This document shows positions 59,703-64,000 of a stretch of DNA of 64,000 nt, in pieces (within the stretch, counting starts at the first letter, position 1; every line of letters starts with the position of its first letter). This stretch comes from an uncultured Robinsoniella sp. Lineage in GTDB: Bacteria > Bacillota > Clostridia > Lachnospirales > Lachnospiraceae. The DNA lies in the NCBI GenBank assembly GCA_900540475.1, contig UQGG01000010.1, positions 1 to 64,000 on the forward strand, read 5' to 3'. The notes beneath the pieces are model-generated. The model had not been told where the DNA came from. It worked only from the letters and a program-made list of their open reading frames with translations, and made no database searches. The position numbers and the translations under genes were made by a program.

Positions 59703-60296
59703 TTATGATTGTACCGAGTTAATCCACTTAAAGAATGTATTATGTGAGACTGCAAGCTGACGTGCCGCCTCCCTGCCGCTGATCTCTCCGGTTTCCCACC
59801 TGGACCTTATCATGTGGAATTCCGGAGGGATGTCTTTACAGGGGCGCCCAAACTGCACACCGCGGATCTTCGCGGCTTCAATTCCCTCCGCCTGCCTCTG
59901 CCTGATATTTTCCCGCTCTGTCTGGGCGACGTAGGATAAAAGCTGCAGCACCATATCTGCAATAAATGTACCCATCAGGTCTTTTCCTTTCCGCGTATCC
60001 AGCAGCGGCATGTCCAGAACGAGCACATCAGCCCCTTTATGTTTTGTAATTACCCTCCACTGGTCAATAATCTCCTGATAATTCCTTCCCAGCCGGTCTA
60101 TAGACTTGATAACAATCAGATCTCCCGGCTTAATCCTCCTCAATAATTTTCTGTACTGTGGACGGTTGAAATCCTTTCCGCTCAGCTTATCCATGTAGAT
60201 GTCAGCTTCTGTAACTCCCCATCTTGCCAGCGCTATCATCTGCCTGTCCTCATTTTGTTCTTTAGTTGATACTCTTACATAACCATACTTTTTCAT
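59703..60296 (-). CDS. Small serine recombinase (resolvase/invertase family)
   Basis: Protein of 197 aa. The catalytic Ser lies in YVRVSTKEQNEDRQ. SIDRLGRNYQEI and the helix-E region (YVAQTERENIRQRQAEGI) are intact. A C-terminal helix-turn-helix (GREAARQLAVSHNTFFKWI) binds the crossover site. Length and order match Tn3 resolvases and DNA invertases rather than large serine integrases. No transposase gene or cargo is nearby, so it may be the remnant of a transposon or control an unseen invertible segment. GGAGG lies before the ATG. A 12-bp direct repeat flanks the gene on both sides. Confidence 0.92.
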   Translation of the reverse strand: MKKYGYVRVSTKEQNEDRQMIALARWGVTEADIYMDKLSGKDFNRPQYRKLLRRIKPGDLIVIKSIDRLGRNYQEIIDQWRVITKHKGADVLVLDMPLLDTRKGKDLMGTFIADMVLQLLSYVAQTERENIRQRQAEGIEAAKIRGVQFGRPCKDIPPEFHMIRSRWETGEISGREAARQLAVSHNTFFKWINSVQS

Positions 60297-60323
60297 AAAT
60301 ACCTCCTTATAGCATGTGAACTG

Positions 60324-60335
60324 TCTTTCTTCGGC
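60324..60335. repeat. 12-bp direct repeat, right copy
   Basis: Second exact copy of TCTTTCTTCGGC, 728 bp from the first, upstream of the recombinase start. Confidence 0.3.
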
Positions 60336-60454
60336 TTACCCAGTTATATACGTATATCTTTATCATCTCCTTCTTTTTTCGTGTCCCTGATGGTAATTTT
60401 TGCATGTCTTCTCGCATATCTTTACACTAAAGACCCTATTGTCAGGTGAACCCT

Positions 60455-62209
60455 ATGCGTAAAATCAACCCCGCGTCTCTTCTTCGCTTCCTGCTGATTC
60501 CGGCTTCCCTGTTACTGCTGATCTCCATCGGCATCTACATCAACAGTTCCTTCCACTATCAGGAAAACCGCAAATTCACAGATTTTACCCACAACATGTT
60601 TGTGGATGAAGTCACCTCCAACACGTTGAATCTTCATTACACCCTGTCGGACCCCAAGTCTTTCGGGATTGATGATTATATGGTAACACTTGGAGCCGCT
60701 GATGAAGAATCCCTCGCAACCTCTACCGCTGTCCTGGAAAATTATCAGGAGGCACTGAATCAGATTTCTTATAAGAAACTCTCCAAAGACAATCAGCTGA
60801 CCTATGACATACTTGCATACTATCTGAAAAATCAAAACAACGGAAAGGATTTTTCCCTGTATGCAGAACCACTGGGACCCACAATCGGCACCCAGGCACA
60901 GCTGCCCGTTCTCCTTGCGGAATATACCTTTAACAAAAAAGCTGACATTGATGAATATCTGTCTCTGCTTTCACAGCTGGATACATACTATGCATCCCTT
61001 ATGGAATTTGAAAAAGCGAAATCCGCTGCCGGCATATTTATGAGCGATGCCAACACGGATGCCATTATAGCCCAATGCCAGTCCTTTATCGCTGACCCGG
61101 ATAACAACTTTTTATTAGAAATATTTAATGATAAAGTAGATTCCTTCCCGGATCTCACTGCGGAAGAATGTGCCAACTTCAAGGTCCGGCACAAAGATAT
61201 TATTTTAAAGAAAGTAATCCCTGCTTATGAAAATATGATTTCCGGATTGACCGCCTTAAAAGGAACCGGTAAAAACAACGCCGGCTTATGCAATTTCCCT
61301 GATGGCAAAAAATATTATGAATATCTGGTGAAGGATACAACCGGTTCCACTGCGTCCATTGACCAGATTCAAAAACGCCTGATGGACCAGGTGCAGACAG
61401 ATTTTACCGAATTACAGACACTGCTTGCAAAAAACCCCACACTCCTGTCCTCAGTCTCCGGCATGGCATCCTCCACCCCGGAAGCAATCTTAAATGACCT
61501 GCAGAAAAAAATGGCGGATGATTTCCCCACCTCTCCCCAGGTGAACGTAAACGTGAAATACGTCCACAGTTCTCTGGAGAAATACTTAAGCCCTGCATTT
61601 TACCTGTCACCTCCTATTGATAATCTCATTGACAATGTGATCTATATCAACCAGGCATCTGACTATTCAGGGCTTGAACTCTATACCACCCTGGCACACG
61701 AGGGATATCCGGGACATTTATACCAGACCATCTATTCGGGAAGTTTAAGCGTCGACCCGGTCAGAAGCCTGTTAAACTTTGGCGGATACAGTGAAGGCTG
61801 GGCAACTTATGTAGAATTTCAATCCTATCAATACGCAGATGTCGATCAGGATGTGGCTGCCCTTTACCGCTTAAACCGTTCCATAATGCTTGGAATATCT
61901 TCTCTGCTGGATATTGCCATTCACTATCATGGCTACGATCGGAACGCAACTGCTGCCTATTTAAACCAGATCGGCTTTTCAGATCCGGAGATCGCCAACA
62001 ACATGTATAACATTATCATTGAAGCACCCGCCAACTATCTGAAATATTATGTGGGCTGCCTGAGTTTTATGGATATCCGGGATAAATTCAAAAAAGAATT
62101 AGGCGATAAATTCAACCTGAAAGAATTCCATGAACAGATTTTGACCTGCGGACCTGCACCATTTCCGGTCCTGGAAAAATACCTGGAAAACTATTATCAG
62201 ATCGGCTAA
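60455..62209 (+). CDS. DUF885-family membrane-anchored putative metallopeptidase
   Basis: Protein of 584 aa. An N-terminal hydrophobic helix (about 9-27) without a lipobox anchors it to the membrane or serves as a signal peptide. The rest is a helical M32-like fold. The signature TTLAHEGYPGHLYQ (HExxxH-like metal site) and later YSEGWATYVEF are the hallmarks of DUF885, whose members are presumed zinc carboxypeptidase-like enzymes acting outside the cell. Length is normal for the family. AGGTGA sits before the ATG at 60455, which I prefer over the GTG at 60446. It is a single gene with no obvious partner; a peptide-scavenging role is inference. Confidence 0.87.
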   Translation: MRKINPASLLRFLLIPASLLLLISIGIYINSSFHYQENRKFTDFTHNMFVDEVTSNTLNLHYTLSDPKSFGIDDYMVTLGAADEESLATSTAVLENYQEALNQISYKKLSKDNQLTYDILAYYLKNQNNGKDFSLYAEPLGPTIGTQAQLPVLLAEYTFNKKADIDEYLSLLSQLDTYYASLMEFEKAKSAAGIFMSDANTDAIIAQCQSFIADPDNNFLLEIFNDKVDSFPDLTAEECANFKVRHKDIILKKVIPAYENMISGLTALKGTGKNNAGLCNFPDGKKYYEYLVKDTTGSTASIDQIQKRLMDQVQTDFTELQTLLAKNPTLLSSVSGMASSTPEAILNDLQKKMADDFPTSPQVNVNVKYVHSSLEKYLSPAFYLSPPIDNLIDNVIYINQASDYSGLELYTTLAHEGYPGHLYQTIYSGSLSVDPVRSLLNFGGYSEGWATYVEFQSYQYADVDQDVAALYRLNRSIMLGISSLLDIAIHYHGYDRNATAAYLNQIGFSDPEIANNMYNIIIEAPANYLKYYVGCLSFMDIRDKFKKELGDKFNLKEFHEQILTCGPAPFPVLEKYLENYYQIG

Positions 62210-62317
62210 GTAGCACAAACACCTAAAACCCGCTATCTTTCCTATGTTTTCGACCGTTTTACTCCCGAAAAGATAAATTTTTCAAAAAAATTGAAAATTT
62301 CTTATATTTGCTACGGG

Positions 62318-62353
62318 TTTCGACTGACTTCGACAATCGGACTGTGTTATACT
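62318..62353 (+). promoter_or_regulatory. Promoter with two Spo0A-box-like sites
   Basis: TTTCGACT (62318-62325) and TTCGACAA (62329-62336; reverse complement TTGTCGAA contains the 0A-box core TGTCGAA) lie 10 bp apart, covering the -35 position of a TATACT -10 box (62348-62353). A third site, TTTTCGACC, is at 62247-62255. An imperfect dyad (62353-62379) follows the -10. Spo0A control of the next gene is inferred. Confidence 0.6.
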
Positions 62354-62405
62354 GTGTCTAACAGAGTCAGTTACACACTAATAGAGCGAATAAAGGAGAA
62401 AACAT

Positions 62406-62603
62406 ATGAGAAGAATGTTATGTAATATTCAAAAGAACTGGTACAAATGTGCATTAGCTGCTGAGGGTAAGAAATTAGACCGGTTGGTAGAAGAAGGAAA
62501 ACCTTTAACGGGCAAAGAGCTGCTGGAAGTCAGTAGAAAAATTGACGGACATATGATACGGCTTGTGAAGACTACAGAGTATTTGAATAGAAGAACATCC
62601 TAA
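62406..62603 (+). CDS. Spo0E-like small protein (putative aspartyl-phosphate phosphatase)
   Basis: Protein of 65 aa predicted to form two helices. The second helix reads ELLEVSRKIDGHMIRLVK, similar to the SQELD signature of Spo0E-family phosphatases (S-x-x-[IL]-D), although the Gln and Glu are replaced by Arg and Lys. Spo0E proteins dephosphorylate Spo0A~P and delay sporulation. Spo0A-box-like sites in the promoter would form a feedback loop and support the assignment. AAAGGAG precedes the ATG, and a strong terminator follows. The call rests on a short motif and could be wrong. Confidence 0.55.
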   Translation: MRRMLCNIQKNWYKCALAAEGKKLDRLVEEGKPLTGKELLEVSRKIDGHMIRLVKTTEYLNRRTS

Positions 62604-62630
62604 TTTTAATGTCAATAAACTCAAAAAACA

Positions 62631-62701
62631 AAAAAACTGTGTACAGCGCTATGGAGATGAATGTAGTGATTCAACTCCATAAACACTGTACACAGTTTTT
62701 A
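62631..62701. terminator. Long-stem terminator after the Spo0E-like gene
   Basis: AAAAAACTGTGTACAG pairs with CTGTACACAGTTTTT, with an inner ATGGAG/CTCCAT stem. Strong and probably active in both directions. Confidence 0.8.
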
Positions 62702-62763
62702 TGTTTTTAATATTTATACCTGTATATTCTATTAGAGATCCTTAATAATTAATAATTATAATT

Positions 62764-63015
62764 TTATGATTCATTTTCATAATTAGTTTCATCCGGCTTA
62801 GCAGGCTTCTTTTCCTCGGTTGTTTTTTGTACATCCGTGCTTTTTTTTGCCTCAGGCGATTTAGCTGTCGAGGTTTTCATAGTTTCCTTTTCTGATGTAT
62901 TTGACTCCACTGTTGTTTCGGTTGCCTCTGTAACTTTCTTCTCACTTTGACATCCTGTGATGACACTTGGAATAATTATACTTAACGCAAGAAATATAAT
63001 GATTTTTATTTTCAT
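62764..63015 (-). CDS. Small lipoprotein with Lys/Thr/Glu-rich tail
   Basis: Protein of 83 aa. MKIKIIIFLALSIIIPSVITG is a lipoprotein signal followed by Cys (ITGC lipobox). The remaining ~60 residues are low-complexity Thr/Glu/Lys/Ser, with no fold visible. GGAG precedes the ATG at 63015; a longer frame to 63138 has no ribosome site. It probably sits on the outer face of the membrane. Function unknown. It lies between the Spo0E-like gene (convergent) and the leucine-rich-repeat gene, with no sign of co-transcription with either. Confidence 0.6.
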   Translation of the reverse strand: MKIKIIIFLALSIIIPSVITGCQSEKKVTEATETTVESNTSEKETMKTSTAKSPEAKKSTDVQKTTEEKKPAKPDETNYENES

Positions 63016-63197
63016 ATTAGTCTCCATTCTGGCGCTGGCGCTGACGCTGGCTGCATTAATAGTAATAAATGGTAAGGGTGCTTTTATATAATATATTTTA
63101 TTATACGCTCTGGGATAGATGGGATCAAGCAGATTCATATTGTATGATATGTAATCAGGTATGAGGAGGTATTCATTTCGGAAAATGCAACAAAATT

Positions 63198-63225
63198 GCC
63201 GGAAACCAGTTTTACTGGCTCCGGC
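63198..63225 (-). terminator. Terminator of the leucine-rich-repeat gene
   Basis: GCCGGA...TCCGGC with an inner CCAG/CTGG pair, 10 bp after the stop codon on the minus strand, then AATTTTGTTG. Confidence 0.7.
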
Positions 63226-63234
63226 ACTCTTAAT

Positions 63235-64000
63235 TTACATTGACTTTTTAACAATTTTTACTTTGCTGCTGAGTTTGGATTTTGACAGCAGTCGTTTATA
63301 AGATGAATATTTTTTCTTTGGAACATAGATCTTTGCTTTTGATGAGATATTCTTAAACGCATACTTTCCTATGCTTGTTATTGATTTAGATTTCATCGTA
63401 ACAGATCTCAGTTTCTTGCATCCGGCAAAACTCTCTTTTCCAATCTTTGTCACGTTACTTCCAATTGTAACCTTCCACAGCCTTGTATTTTTTCGGAAGG
63501 CATTGTCTGCAATTCTGGTTACCTTGTAGGTATAACCTTTAATTTTTACAGTGGACGGAATCGTGATGGATCTGTATGTTTTCTTCGCTGGCTTTACTAA
63601 CATTACTGTTTTTGTTCTGCTGGTAGAAGCTGTTACTTTGTAACGCAGTCCCCTTGTCTGATAGGTGCTTCCTTTTTTCGGAAGTGCCGGAATTTTAGAA
63701 AGCCCGCTCTTTGCCTTGTTCAGGGCATTGTACGCCTGGTCTGTCATTTCTTTTGTTGCATTTGGGTTATTGATAACAGCTGCTGCATTTTTCATCGCTG
63801 CTTCCAAAACCGACCAGGTAGATGCCGTGTAGTCGGACTTTTTAAGGGATGCACAGGATTGATACAAATTCTTTAATGCCGTCTTGTCTACAGGTACCGG
63901 TTTCGCCGCAACAGGCTTTAATCCTCTTATTGCAGCCTCCAGTGCAGATATTGCATTTGTTACATCCGCCTGTACTGCATTTTCATTTGTGTTAACGCCT
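63235..64000 (-). CDS. BspA-like leucine-rich-repeat surface protein, C-terminal part (5' end outside the window)
   Basis: The frame is open to the right edge of the window, so only the last ~255 residues are seen. Residues nearest the edge (ALEAAIRGLKPVAAKPVPVD, then CASLKKSDYTASTWSVLEAA) are FIVAR-type modules, found in cell-wall and glycan-binding surface proteins. They are followed by three to four BspA-type LRR_5 repeats (IADNAFRKNTRLWKVTIGS, IGKESFAGCKKLRSVTMKS, IGKYAFKNIS). The end is very Lys/Ser-rich (YVPKKKYSSYKRLLSKSKLS), with no sortase motif or membrane helix visible, so anchoring is not explained. Such proteins are common adhesins of gut Firmicutes. Confidence 0.85.
   Translation of the reverse strand, partial: GVNTNENAVQADVTNAISALEAAIRGLKPVAAKPVPVDKTALKNLYQSCASLKKSDYTASTWSVLEAAMKNAAAVINNPNATKEMTDQAYNALNKAKSGLSKIPALPKKGSTYQTRGLRYKVTASTSRTKTVMLVKPAKKTYRSITIPSTVKIKGYTYKVTRIADNAFRKNTRLWKVTIGSNVTKIGKESFAGCKKLRSVTMKSKSITSIGKYAFKNISSKAKIYVPKKKYSSYKRLLSKSKLSSKVKIVKKSM

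Noticed and set aside
59480..60454. Search for an invertible segment next to the serine recombinase
   Set aside because: I found no inverted repeat pair flanking a promoter or gene, only a direct 12-bp repeat.
1..64000. tRNA, rRNA and large mobile elements
   Set aside because: No cloverleaf-like sequence, rRNA stretch, transposase, phage gene or integrase was recognised apart from the small serine recombinase and the MITEs.

Overview
The window looks like a chromosomal segment of a spore-forming, strictly anaerobic Firmicute, most likely a gut Lachnospiraceae (Blautia-like). The reasons are moderate GC with AGGAGG-type ribosome sites, T-box leaders in front of ileS and metG, sporulation genes (spoIID, spoIIQ, a Spo0E-like gene with Spo0A-box-like sites), tandem rubrerythrins for peroxide defence, and many ABC/two-component pairs. 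Genus is inference from gene content and style. No rRNA, tRNA or CRISPR was seen.

Layout. 1-2.3 kb: an acidic-tailed small protein and two almost identical rubrerythrin genes, each with its own duplicated promoter/operator. 2.3-9 kb: an ECF S component, a DEAD-box helicase with an apparent leader attenuator, a TelA/XpaC pair, a hemolysin-III protein and a GIY-YIG protein. 9.3-11.8 kb: the engulfment pair spoIID-spoIIQ, in which the expected active-site residues appear to be missing. 12-18 kb: glgP behind a T-box-controlled type-2-like ileS. 18-31.9 kb: a DUF624 protein, a two-component system, a lipase-like hydrolase, a ROK regulator, ksgA, tatD, a Ca2+-type P-type ATPase and an ABC exporter. 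32-33.7 kb: a two-gene winged-helix/nucleotidyltransferase module resembling AbiE-type toxin-antitoxin systems.

33.9-47.6 kb: an 11-gene minus-strand sugar operon and its LacI regulator. It encodes an RbsABC-type importer, a FucU/RbsD mutarotase, a DUF4432 epimerase-like protein, two paralogous phosphomannose-isomerase-like cupins, a LyxK-type kinase, an UlaE-type 3-epimerase, AraD and a Gfo/Idh dehydrogenase. The kinase-epimerase-epimerase set predicts L-xylulose -> L-xylulose-5-P -> L-ribulose-5-P -> D-xylulose-5-P. The cupins are candidates for the aldose-ketose isomerase that would feed it, for example from L-lyxose. A perfect LacI-type palindrome fills the 17-bp spacer of the operon promoter.

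48-64 kb: a BceAB-like ABC transporter divergent from a LytTR/GHKL two-component system, a GGDEF-EAL protein, T-box-controlled metG, a truncated AlbA-type ATPase next to a serine recombinase, a DUF885 protein, a Spo0E-like protein behind Spo0A-box-like sites, a small lipoprotein and the 3' end of a BspA-like leucine-rich-repeat surface protein.

Several families of small non-coding repeats are scattered through the intergenic gaps: a MITE with ends beginning AGAGC, a ~95-bp palindromic element that stops exactly at start codons, and an AGTGTGAAA hairpin family. Some supply the stop or start context of operon genes.
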